A DNA stretch of 13,019 bases from Gemmobacter sp. (lineage in GTDB: Bacteria > Pseudomonadota > Alphaproteobacteria > Rhodobacterales > Rhodobacteraceae). Location: NCBI GenBank assembly GCA_003509785.1, contig DOMY01000037.1, forward strand, positions 21,890 to 34,908, given 5' to 3'. The notes beneath the pieces are model-generated. The model had not been told where the DNA came from and ran no database searches. It saw nothing but the letters and a program-made list of their open reading frames with translations. The position numbers and the translations under genes are program-made. Below are positions 6,862 through 12,201 of this stretch, piece after piece (position 1 is the first letter of the stretch; every line of letters begins with the position of its first letter).

Positions 6862-7685
6862 GCGTCGGCCCCTCCTGCCAGCCCGGCTTCGTCCAGAAAC
6901 CGGCGTCGGGCCGCAGCCGGGGTGCGGTTCCATAGGGCCAGCAGAGCCAGAAACGCTGTATCAACCGGGTCTTTAACCGGCGTTGAAGCACCCGTTTGCA
7001 GGCTGCGCCGCGCTTCCGCTGCCGTTTTCGCGCTGCCCTCGGACAGCCGCCGCACCACATCGTAACGGTCGGTCGGCTGGTTGATCTTGGCGATTTCTGT
7101 CAGGTCTTTCAGGCTGACGGCACGGGGCGCCGCGCGCAGCTTGGCCACCTCGTCGGGGCCGAGCTTGATGCCAGCGGCAATCAGACGGCGGACATGGCGG
7201 TCTGTCATCCCAAACTTTTCGGCAGTCGATGCCGCGAACGATGCAACGGACATCGTGTCCGTTGCATCCCAGCGGCCGGATGCACCGGCCAAGCCCGCCT
7301 TCGTTTCCGGGTGCATCCGTTCATAGATCGCCTTGCGGGTGGCCAGAAACACCGCCGTATCCAGCGCGTTCATTTCGGCCCCGGCCAAATTGTCGTCGAT
7401 CTCGATCAGCCGCGCCCAGTCGTCGGTCACATCGGTCCAGACCTTCGCCTCGATCTCGTCCCAGCCCAGTTGCCGCGCCGCTTCCATGCGATGCGCCCCG
7501 GCCAGCAGATGCAGGCTGCCGTCCTTCTTCTTGCGCACATGGATCGCGTCCTTCATGACGCCGGTCTCATTGATCGAGGCGATCAGGCTGGCAACGCCCG
7601 CCTCCGAGACGGGCCGCAGCCGCGATGTGCAGATGACATCCGCCACCTTCACCCGGTTCTGCTGCATCAAAGTCGGTTTCTTCAC
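6858..7685 (-). CDS. ParB-like protein (ParB/Srx N-terminal domain plus HTH)
   Basis: 275 residues from a GTG start at 7685. The N-terminal ParB/sulfiredoxin-type domain (about 12-105) has SRLRPVSEAGVASLIASINE, then the box GAHRMEAARQLGW at 63-75 and LIEIDDNLAGAEM. A helix-turn-helix region follows at about 147-175 (ASFAASTAEKFGMTDRHVRR). The C-terminal third is helical. Such proteins often sit directly before A in Mu-like phages; in ParB proper the domain is a CTPase that loads onto parS. Whether this one binds CTP, nicks DNA or partitions anything is unknown. A 29-base hairpin-type palindrome lies inside the gene at 7240-7268. The stop overlaps the A start as ATGA. Family assignment is firm and function is open. 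Confidence 0.85.
   Translation of the reverse strand: MKKPTLMQQNRVKVADVICTSRLRPVSEAGVASLIASINETGVMKDAIHVRKKKDGSLHLLAGAHRMEAARQLGWDEIEAKVWTDVTDDWARLIEIDDNLAGAEMNALDTAVFLATRKAIYERMHPETKAGLAGASGRWDATDTMSVASFAASTAEKFGMTDRHVRRLIAAGIKLGPDEVAKLRAAPRAVSLKDLTEIAKINQPTDRYDVVRRLSEGSAKTAAEARRSLQTGASTPVKDPVDTAFLALLALWNRTPAAARRRFLDEAGLAGGADA
7240..7268. repeat. Perfect inverted repeat, 13-base arms, inside the ParB-like gene
   Basis: The left arm GATGCAACGGACA and right arm TGTCCGTTGCATC are exact reverse complements around the three bases TCG. Two further copies of the core follow as an inverted pair, GGATGCACC at 7278-7286 and GGTGCATCC at 7310-7318, giving four TGCATC-type motifs within 80 bases. It may be a protein-binding site (for example for the ParB-like protein itself) or a strong RNA hairpin in the early message. 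It encodes part of a linker in the ParB-like protein, where sequence constraint is low. Confidence 0.7.
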
Positions 7686-7692
7686 GGTTTGG

Positions 7693-7698
7693 CCCCTT
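7693..7698 (-). promoter_or_regulatory. Ribosome binding site choosing a GTG start for the ParB-like gene
   Basis: AAGGGG on the minus strand lies seven bases before the GTG at 7685. The next in-frame ATG, six codons later, has no comparable site, and the earlier in-frame ATGs lie inside the preceding gene without a ribosome site. Confidence 0.55.
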
Positions 7699-7710
7699 GT
7701 CTTCCTGTGG

Positions 7711-8031
7711 TCAGCCCCGCCCATCCGGGCCGGGCTGCACCTCGGCTGCCGCAAACGCGGCAAGCAGGTCTTCGATCATGCGCATCGCCGGTTTCGCGCC
7801 CGGCTCGGGCGAGACCCGCAGGTCACTCAGCCGCGCCATGGCATCCACCAGCTGATCGGCGGCGCGACGGCAGGCCACGGCGGCAACCTCGCGCCGCGCG
7901 GCATTGGGCGCCGCAGCCATGTTCTGCCGCGCCAGCACCGCCCACCGCAGCTGCAACATGGCATCCCGCCATTCAGCCAGGGCGGTGGTGGCGGGCAGTG
8001 ACATGGTCGGCAAAGCGGTGCTTCCGTCCAT
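7711..8031 (-). CDS. Small helical protein, unrecognised
   Basis: 106 residues, rich in alanine and predicted by eye to be mostly helical: TTALAEWRDAMLQLRWAVLA, ARREVAAVACRRAADQLVDA and MRMIEDLLAAFAAAE. There is no signal peptide, metal motif or catalytic motif. The ATG at 8031 follows the preceding stop by one base (TGACATG) with a G-run five bases upstream. An ATG at 8043 would add four residues and overlap the preceding gene. It belongs to the early operon by strand and spacing, and is separated from the ParB-like start by 25 bases. I do not recognise a family. Confidence 0.65.
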   Translation of the reverse strand: MDGSTALPTMSLPATTALAEWRDAMLQLRWAVLARQNMAAAPNAARREVAAVACRRAADQLVDAMARLSDLRVSPEPGAKPAMRMIEDLLAAFAAAEVQPGPDGRG

Positions 8032-8032
8032 G

Positions 8033-8329
8033 TCAGCCCCCATAGGTCGCGGTCAGATAGCCCTGCAGTTCTGCCATCAGGCCACTGTCCTGGGCCAGTT
8101 TAACGGCTTGCAGCAGAGCATGGTGTGCAGCTGCGCTCAGCGCTTCGGCCTCTTCCAGCCGCCGATCGGCCTCAAGGCTGCGATCAACATGGATCGACAA
8201 AAGGGCCTGATGCAGTTCCAGATCAGCCTGATAAGCAATGGCAGCGCCATCGCAGATCAGCTTCAACTCTTGGCATTTGGATGGGGGTTCGGTGATCGCA
8301 GGCGCAAGGGCGCCAGTCAGATGGGTCAT
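8033..8329 (-). CDS. Small acidic helical protein, unrecognised
   Basis: 98 residues. After a short Pro-rich start, the protein is a run of amphipathic helix from about 19 to 90, including DLELHQALLSIHVDRSLEAD and RRLEEAEALSAAAHHALLQA. It could form a coiled coil or helical hairpin. There is no known domain, cofactor site or membrane segment. The start at 8329 overlaps the stop of the membrane peptide gene as TGATG, so it is probably made from the same early message by coupled translation. The protein style and the junctions support a real gene; the function is unknown. Confidence 0.65.
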   Translation of the reverse strand: MTHLTGALAPAITEPPSKCQELKLICDGAAIAYQADLELHQALLSIHVDRSLEADRRLEEAEALSAAAHHALLQAVKLAQDSGLMAELQGYLTATYGG

Positions 8330-8565
8330 CACAGCACTCCAAAAAAAATGAAGATCAGGGCAGCCAGGGCCGCAAAGCCGATGGTGGCGAGCAGATCGCC
8401 CACCCAGCAGGCCTCGATCCGGGCATTCAGGGCGCAGGCGCGGTGCCACAGGCTGCGGCGCGGCACACCCTGACCGGCGGCGTCTTGCGCGCCCTCCCGG
8501 TCAGGGCGGCTCCCGCCGCGGCAGGGGCCATCCGACCGCTGCGAAAAGGGGGGAAGGGCGACCAT
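8329..8565 (-). CDS. Small tail-anchored membrane peptide, unrecognised
   Basis: 78 residues. The first 50 are polar and basic with three cysteines (15, 44, 53). The C-terminal 25 form one hydrophobic segment, WVGDLLATIGFAALAALIFI followed by FFGVL, with no residues after it to speak of. It should be an inner-membrane protein with its N-terminal part probably cytoplasmic. The ATG at 8565 overlaps the Cro-like stop as TGATG and is preceded by GGGAGG. A perfect inverted repeat with 10-base arms lies inside the coding region at 8468-8506. A membrane protein at the front of a Mu-like early operon is unexpected; host takeover or superinfection exclusion are possible roles, but that is inference. 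Confidence 0.6.
   Translation of the reverse strand: MVALPPFSQRSDGPCRGGSRPDREGAQDAAGQGVPRRSLWHRACALNARIEACWVGDLLATIGFAALAALIFIFFGVL
8468..8506. repeat. Perfect inverted repeat, 10-base arms, 19-base spacer
   Basis: CCCTGACCGG at 8468-8477 and CCGGTCAGGG at 8497-8506 are exact reverse complements. They lie inside the membrane peptide gene, about 320 bases into the early message. It could fold in RNA and affect read-through, or bind a protein. By rough count about one such repeat might occur by chance in this window at this spacer range, so support is moderate. Confidence 0.45.
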
Positions 8566-8816
8566 CAGGCGGCCTCCCTTTTCTTGTTTGATGGCCGCTC
8601 CACTGAGGACGGCCATTCAAGGTCTGCGGGCCAGTTTTCGTCAAACCAGCCAAGCACTTGCTTGTAACTGCTCACCCTGCATTCGTCGCCTTGCGCCATG
8701 CGGGTGAAGAAGCGGCTATGGACCCCCACCCGGTTTGCCACCGTGAAGAGCCCGCGACCGATGTGGGCGGCGTACATCTGCGCCAATGTGAGAAGGTGTG
8801 TCGTGTCCATGTGCAT
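8565..8816 (-). CDS. Cro/Ner-like small HTH regulator, first gene of the early operon
   Basis: 83 residues. The N-terminal two thirds fit a small HTH fold: LLTLAQMYAAHIGRGLFTVA, then NRVGVHSRFFTRMAQGDECR as the recognition part. The C-terminal VLGWFDENWPADLEWP resembles the tail of unnamed phage HTH proteins. It stands where Mu has ner, divergent from the repressor, and may act as a Cro-type switch that turns down early transcription. Two ATGs (8816 and 8810) are possible and neither has a clear ribosome site, so the message may be nearly leaderless. It is not a close Ner homologue by eye. HTH and position are clear; target and sign of regulation are inferred. Confidence 0.75.
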   Translation of the reverse strand: MHMDTTHLLTLAQMYAAHIGRGLFTVANRVGVHSRFFTRMAQGDECRVSSYKQVLGWFDENWPADLEWPSSVERPSNKKREAA

Positions 8817-8821
8817 ATCTA

Positions 8822-8844
8822 TGCAAAGTTACAGAGTCTTTGCA
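8822..8844. promoter_or_regulatory. Inverted repeat in the early control region, candidate operator
   Basis: TGCAAAG and CTTTGCA flank nine bases that include TTAC. The site lies six bases upstream of the first early start codon, within the region the early transcript must cross. It is a good candidate for the Cro-like protein or repressor. No binding data are available. Confidence 0.5.
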
Positions 8845-8853
8845 AGGTAATTT

Positions 8854-8883
8854 TACATAGATTTGGAAACGGTCCGTTGTGAA
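8854..8883 (-). promoter_or_regulatory. Candidate leftward early promoter
   Basis: On the minus strand TTCACA (8883-8878, five of six to the -35 consensus) is followed after 18 bases by TATGTA (8859-8854), a weak -10. Initiation would fall near 8847, some 30 bases before the first early start codon, and inside the TTAC operator cluster. The AT-rich region offers other combinations, so the exact hexamers are uncertain. Confidence 0.35.
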
Positions 8884-8899
8884 TTTACCCGGCTTGTGC

Positions 8900-8905
8900 A
8901 GGAGG
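8900..8905 (+). promoter_or_regulatory. Full AGGAGG ribosome site deciding the repressor start
   Basis: AGGAGG lies nine bases before the in-frame GTG at 8915. The later ATG at 8930 is 24 bases away from it and has no site of its own. This favours the GTG start. Confidence 0.55.
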
Positions 8906-8914
8906 CCAAGTTTT

Positions 8915-9622
8915 GTGTATTTTTACAGTATGATTGAAACGAGCGACCTTTTCGCGCTACTCGACCAGCGCCGGGCAGAACTGGGCTGGTCACAGGCCGA
9001 GGTCGGTAGACGTGCGTTCGGTCAAGCTGATGGCTCTGCTCTTCAGAACATTAGGCGCGGCTCGTCCCCAACCTTTGACAAGCTACAGCGTCTTTGCGAG
9101 GTGCTCGGACTGGAGCTATCGCTTTCCGGCATCACCGCGAAACCTCTGTCAGTTCCCTCCACGCAGTCAGATGATTTTGCGCATATTCCGGTACACCAAG
9201 CCGCATTGGCGGCAGGGGATGGTGCTACGAATGATGCGGATACCATTGTTGACCACCTAGCCTTCAGAAAGTCTTGGCTAAGTCAGATAGGCGTCTCATC
9301 TGCAAACGCCGTGCTGGCGAGGGCATGGGGTGACAGTATGCTCCCCTCCATCCATTGTGGCGACATGTTGCTCATTGATCGATCAAAACGGTCCATTCCC
9401 ATCCGCCGCAGAAGCACAAAGGATCGGCGGCCGTCGCAGATCTACGCCTTGCTCAGTGAGGGCAAGGCGCGAGTGAAACGCATAGAGCGGCCAGAATCTG
9501 GCCTCATCATTCTGGCTTCTGACAACCCGGCCTTCGGGCCAGAGATATTGACAGGCCCACAAGTCGACGACCTAGAAATCATCGGAAAGGTCGTGTGGTG
9601 GGGACATACGAATAGGGAGTGA
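8915..9622 (+). CDS. S24 (LexA/CI-type) self-cleaving phage repressor
   Basis: 235 residues from GTG. The N-terminal HTH is at about 11-68 (LFALLDQRRAELGWSQAEVG through SPTFDKLQRLCEVLGLEL). The C-terminal S24 peptidase domain has a likely Ala-Gly cleavage bond at 100-101 (HQAALAAGDG), the nucleophile Ser141 (GDSMLPSIHCGDMLLID) and the general base Lys188 (KARVKRIE), followed by the family's ASDNPAFGP. Such repressors hold the early promoter off and cleave themselves when RecA filaments form, so induction by DNA damage is expected. It replaces the Mu-type c repressor. The gene is visibly less GC-rich than its neighbours. The start could also be the ATG at 8930. It is followed by the YbjQ gene after two bases. 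Confidence 0.92.
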   Translation: MYFYSMIETSDLFALLDQRRAELGWSQAEVGRRAFGQADGSALQNIRRGSSPTFDKLQRLCEVLGLELSLSGITAKPLSVPSTQSDDFAHIPVHQAALAAGDGATNDADTIVDHLAFRKSWLSQIGVSSANAVLARAWGDSMLPSIHCGDMLLIDRSKRSIPIRRRSTKDRRPSQIYALLSEGKARVKRIERPESGLIILASDNPAFGPEILTGPQVDDLEIIGKVVWWGHTNRE

Positions 9623-9624
9623 AA

Positions 9625-10122
9625 ATGGCCAATTGCAGCGCGTGCGATAAGAAGTTGATGAGCTTTGCTTTGGCCGATGGCCTTTGTGGCGATTGCTACA
9701 ACCAGCGAGCAAACGACCAGCGTGATGCCAAACTCGCTGCGCTGGCAAAGGCGAAAGCCCCCCAGGTGATCCGCGAAGATGGCGCCTCTAGGATCATGCT
9801 CACCACCGAAACCGCCCACAACCTGCCCGTGGCGCAGCGACTGGACATCGTCACGGCCGAAATCGTGATCGGCATGAATGTGTTCAAGGATGTGGCCTCG
9901 GCCTTCCGCGATGTCTTCGGCGGGCGCAGCGAGACGATGCAGCGCGGGTTGAAACAGGCCCGCAAGGCAGCCCTGGCAGAACTGCGGCAGGAAGCCTTCG
10001 ATCTGGGAGCGGATGCTGTGGTGGGTGTCGATCTGGATTACAGCGAGATCAGCGGCGGCGGGAAAAGCATGCTTTTCTTGGTCGCCAGCGGCACGGCAGT
10101 CAAACTGCATCCCCCGGCCTGA
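9625..10122 (+). CDS. YbjQ-family (heavy-metal-binding fold) protein with N-terminal zinc-ribbon-like motif
   Basis: 165 residues. Cysteines at 4 and 7 (CSAC) and 21 and 24 (CGDC) form a treble-clef or ribbon-like pair. A basic helical linker follows (25-50). From about 55 to 162 the YbjQ/UPF0145 domain can be read: LTTETAHNLPVAQRLDIVTA, EIVIGMNVFKDV, a long GRSETMQRGLKQARKAALAE helix, then GADAVVGVDLDY and a closing strand. YbjQ proteins are small oligomers of unsettled function. AGGGAG lies five bases before the ATG, and the gene begins two bases after the repressor stop, so both are probably co-transcribed from the lysogenic promoter. That suggests expression in the lysogen. Confidence 0.85.
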   Translation: MANCSACDKKLMSFALADGLCGDCYNQRANDQRDAKLAALAKAKAPQVIREDGASRIMLTTETAHNLPVAQRLDIVTAEIVIGMNVFKDVASAFRDVFGGRSETMQRGLKQARKAALAELRQEAFDLGADAVVGVDLDYSEISGGGKSMLFLVASGTAVKLHPPA

Positions 10123-10175
10123 ATCGGCCAAATGTTCCCCATACGTTCCGAAAGGCAACGATAAGGAACAGGCCC

Positions 10176-10997
10176 ATGAATACCCCTTTGAACGCCGTTG
10201 ATCCGGTGCAGCCCGTGGCGCCTTGGCTGGGCGGAAAACGCAACCTCGCCAAGCGCATCTGCGCCATCATCGATGCAATCCCCTGCAGCACCTATGCCGA
10301 GCCCTTCGTGGGCATGGGCGGGATCTTCCTGCGCCGCAGCCGCGCACCCAGGGCCGAGGTGATCAATGATGCGGGCCGCGATGTGGCCAACCTCTTCCGC
10401 ATCCTTCAGCGGCATTATCCCCAGTTCCTCGACACCCTGCGCTTCCAGCTGACCACCAGGGCCGAATTCAACCGGCTGATCGACACCAACCCGGATACCC
10501 TGACCGACCTGGAGCGGGCAGCCCGCTTCCTCTACCTCCAGCGCACAGCCTTCGGCGGCAAGATCTCGGGGCGCAACTTCGGCGTATCGCTCGACCGACC
10601 CGGCCGCTTCAACCTGACAACGCTGGAACCGATGCTGGAGGATCTGCACAGCCGCCTTTCCGGCGTCGTGATCGAATGCCTGGACTTCGGCCAGTTCATC
10701 CGCCGCTACGACAGTGCCGGAACCCTGTTCTATCTCGATCCGCCCTATTGGGGCAGCGAGGGCGACTATGGCAAGACGCTGTTCAGCCGCCCCGATTTCC
10801 AGCGCCTGGCCGACCAGCTGGCCCGGGCACAAGGCCGTTGGCTGCTGTCGATCAACGATGTGCCCGAAATCCGCGAGATCTTCGCTTTCGCCCGGATCGA
10901 GGAGGTCACCACCACCTATACCATCGCAGGCAAGGGCCGCGCCCGCGACCCCCGGGCAGAGCTGCTGATATCAAAACAAATACCTGCAGGGGTATAA
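10176..10997 (+). CDS. D12-class DNA adenine N6-methyltransferase (Dam-like)
   Basis: 273 residues, the usual length for the class. PWLGGKR at 16-22 is the N-terminal motif X region, AEPFVGMGG at 41-49 is motif I (SAM binding), and YLDPPYWG at 187-193 contains the catalytic DPPY. RFLYLQRTAFGGKISGRNFG (about 117-136) is the typical D12 middle block, and the C-terminus ends with a strand followed by LLISK. The expected reaction is transfer of methyl from S-adenosylmethionine to adenine N6. The site is often GATC for this class but cannot be read from sequence. It follows YbjQ by 53 bases with AAGGAA seven bases upstream. No restriction endonuclease is seen beside it, so it is an orphan, perhaps protective or regulatory. 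Confidence 0.9.
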   Translation: MNTPLNAVDPVQPVAPWLGGKRNLAKRICAIIDAIPCSTYAEPFVGMGGIFLRRSRAPRAEVINDAGRDVANLFRILQRHYPQFLDTLRFQLTTRAEFNRLIDTNPDTLTDLERAARFLYLQRTAFGGKISGRNFGVSLDRPGRFNLTTLEPMLEDLHSRLSGVVIECLDFGQFIRRYDSAGTLFYLDPPYWGSEGDYGKTLFSRPDFQRLADQLARAQGRWLLSINDVPEIREIFAFARIEEVTTTYTIAGKGRARDPRAELLISKQIPAGV

Positions 10998-10998
10998 T
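10993..10998 (+). promoter_or_regulatory. Consensus TATAAT -10 element at the end of the methyltransferase gene
   Basis: TATAAT overlaps the methyltransferase stop codon, 107 bases upstream of the next start. No clear -35 hexamer lies at the right distance. Upstream bases are AT-rich (TCAAAACAAATACC). Initiation would be near 11005, just before the 21-base palindrome. Confidence 0.35.
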
Positions 10999-11018
10999 TC
11001 CTCGGTTTTCCACTTGCC

Positions 11019-11039
11019 ATAGTGCATTTAATGCACTAT
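11019..11039. promoter_or_regulatory. Perfect 10-base-arm palindrome, candidate operator for the cargo operon
   Basis: ATAGTGCATT and AATGCACTAT flank a single T; outer CCATAG and CTATGG add a looser second layer. It lies in the only sizeable gap of the rightward unit. TTGCCA at 11014-11019 and TATCTA at 11037-11042 with a 17-base spacer could be a promoter covered by it. The one-base spacer and the lack of a T-run argue against a terminator. A dedicated regulator is likely; none is obvious in the adjacent genes. Confidence 0.6.
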
Positions 11040-11104
11040 CTATGGTCTATCAGCAAGACGCTGACACCCGACGCCTCAGGGGATTGCAGGCAGGAGAGAC
11101 TGAG

Positions 11105-11599
11105 ATGATCCGCATCACCAACACCGCCATTGGCAGCATCGCCACCGCCCAAAACGATCAGTTCTCTTGGTTCTGGGGCGCACCGGGCTATGTGACCGAG
11201 ATCGCCACCGGTCGCAGCATCTACCTGCCGGTTGGTGGATACACCAAGGCGACCGACTTCGGCTGCGATCCCGCTCCGGCCGATGTCGTTGCCGCAGCCC
11301 GCGCTTTCGTGGTCGAAATTGCCGCCATGGAACAGGACGCGGCCGACATCGCCGCAAAACAGACCGAAAAAGATATGGATGACGCGGCAGCTGTCCTGAT
11401 GGCCATCCCGGCGCAAGCAAAGCATGAGCTGCAGGCCATCAACGCAGAGATGGCCCGCCGCGCCGAAACCACCAACGAAGGCGGCGACGGCTATATCCCG
11501 CAGCTGACCTGGGCAAGCACCGTCGGCCGCAATATTGCAGCCAAGCACGGCCTGGACATCGGCATGATTTTGGCGGCCAGCAACACCCTTTGCAAGTGA
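11105..11599 (+). CDS. Unrecognised 164-residue protein of the cargo region
   Basis: The ATG at 11105 has AGGAG eight bases upstream, which supports this start over the longer open frame that reaches back into the methyltransferase gene. The N-terminal half (1-60) has aromatic and glycine-rich strands (NDQFSWFWGAPGYVTEIATG, IYLPVGGYTKATDFG). The middle (about 60-125) is alanine-rich helix that may form a coiled coil. The C-terminus has an AGG-like loop and a closing helix, NIAAKHGLDIGMILAASN. There is no signal peptide, membrane segment or catalytic motif. It stands alone between two regulatory-looking repeats. I do not recognise a family. Base composition matches its neighbours. Confidence 0.65.
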   Translation: MIRITNTAIGSIATAQNDQFSWFWGAPGYVTEIATGRSIYLPVGGYTKATDFGCDPAPADVVAAARAFVVEIAAMEQDAADIAAKQTEKDMDDAAAVLMAIPAQAKHELQAINAEMARRAETTNEGGDGYIPQLTWASTVGRNIAAKHGLDIGMILAASNTLCK

Positions 11600-11616
11600 T
11601 CCTGACCCTTCCGTGT

Positions 11617-11637
11617 GCGCCCCCTCAGCGGGGGCGC
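11617..11637 (+). terminator. GC-rich hairpin between two cargo genes, possible attenuator or terminator
   Basis: GCGCCCCC and GGGGGCGC form eight perfect pairs around the loop TCAGC, 18 bases after a stop codon and 25 bases before the next start. No T-run follows (CATCGCAAG), so it is not a canonical intrinsic terminator. It may weaken read-through or stabilise the upstream message end. Confidence 0.4.
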
Positions 11638-11661
11638 CATCGCAAGAGCCAGGAGTAGAGC

Positions 11662-12201
11662 ATGGATGATCTTGGATTTGAGGCCCTTACCGACGATCAG
11701 CTGGTAGAGCTGGCCCGGGCGCTGGCCGCAGAAATGGTGCGGCGCAGCCCTGATGTGATTGACGCCGCCTCAGTCGCCATCAAGCAGGCAGTCGCACAGC
11801 GCGCCGCCAGCATGGATGCGGTCTGGGCACAAAAAAAATGGATCGCGCGTCTGGTGACCGATGCACTGGGCGAGGGCTGGCGGATCAGCATCTGGAACAG
11901 CCCGACCGGAGAGCAGCGCGCCTACCTCGAAAACAATGTGCGGCGCGTCGAAAAGTGGACGCTCTATGTCACGGGAAACCGCAACAACCCGCCCGGTAGC
12001 CTGCATTGCCACTACCGCGGGGCGCGCCAGGAAAGCGACCGGCGCCTGGTGCAGATAATCTGCACCACCGCAGTTGCCACATATCCCGGCGGGATCGCGA
12101 TCACCTGCGATCAGGCGGCCGCCACCCCGTATCACACCCCGCCTGCGCCCCAGGAATGGACGGATCGCATGGCAGAGCTTGCCGAAACTGGAGCCAGATA
12201 A
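11662..12201 (+). CDS. Unrecognised 179-residue protein, coupled to the VWA gene
   Basis: AGGAG six bases before the ATG supports the start. The N-terminal 75 residues are helical (FEALTDDQLVELARALAAEM, IKQAVAQRAASMDAVWAQKK). The remainder is strand-rich with several aromatics: EGWRISIWNSPTGEQRAYLE, WTLYVTGN, a HCHYRGARQ segment with Cys between two His at about 114-116, then IICTTAVATYPGG and ITCDQAA. There is no signal or membrane segment. Its TAA overlaps the VWA start as TAATG, so the two are translated together and may interact. I do not recognise a family; a metal role for the His/Cys cluster is only a possibility. Confidence 0.65.
   Translation: MDDLGFEALTDDQLVELARALAAEMVRRSPDVIDAASVAIKQAVAQRAASMDAVWAQKKWIARLVTDALGEGWRISIWNSPTGEQRAYLENNVRRVEKWTLYVTGNRNNPPGSLHCHYRGARQESDRRLVQIICTTAVATYPGGIAITCDQAAATPYHTPPAPQEWTDRMAELAETGAR

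Larger units (their letters stand above)
8829..8926. promoter_or_regulatory. Cluster of four TTAC-type sites between the divergent units, candidate operators
   Basis: TTAC recurs on the plus strand at 8829, 8853, 8885 and 8923. Three copies share a longer form: GTAATTTTAC (8847-8856), GTGAATTTAC (8879-8888) and GTATTTTTAC (8917-8926). The first of these is an imperfect palindrome. The spacings are 24, 32 and 38 bases, and the sites cover both the presumed early promoter and the start of the repressor gene. That is the place of the Mu operators and internal transposition enhancer. Recognition by the S24 repressor is inferred. Confidence 0.5.

Noticed and set aside
5881..7065. 394-codon plus-strand open frame
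   Set aside because: Antisense to the transposase and ParB-like genes; low-complexity protein and no ribosome site.
8841..8863. Rightward repressor promoter with TTGCAA as -35
   Set aside because: No acceptable -10 hexamer occurs at 16 to 18 bases; several weak combinations exist and none stands out.
10133..10170. TGTTCC and GGAACA inverted pair around the methyltransferase ribosome site
   Set aside because: Six-base arms with a 26-base spacer are expected by chance, and no second line of evidence was seen.
10676..11104. Upstream extension of the 164-residue protein into the methyltransferase gene
   Set aside because: The extension reads a different frame of the methyltransferase and gives a Pro/Arg-rich sequence. 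The AGGAG at 11092 supports starting at 11105.
10998..11104. Possible phage left end in the largest rightward gap
   Set aside because: The gap is too short for the several A-binding sites of a Mu-type end. Its main feature is a compact palindrome, not repeated end sites, and no target duplication could be identified.
11617..11637. Canonical rho-independent terminator
   Set aside because: The stem is strong but no T-run follows, so only a possible attenuator or terminator role is kept at low confidence.
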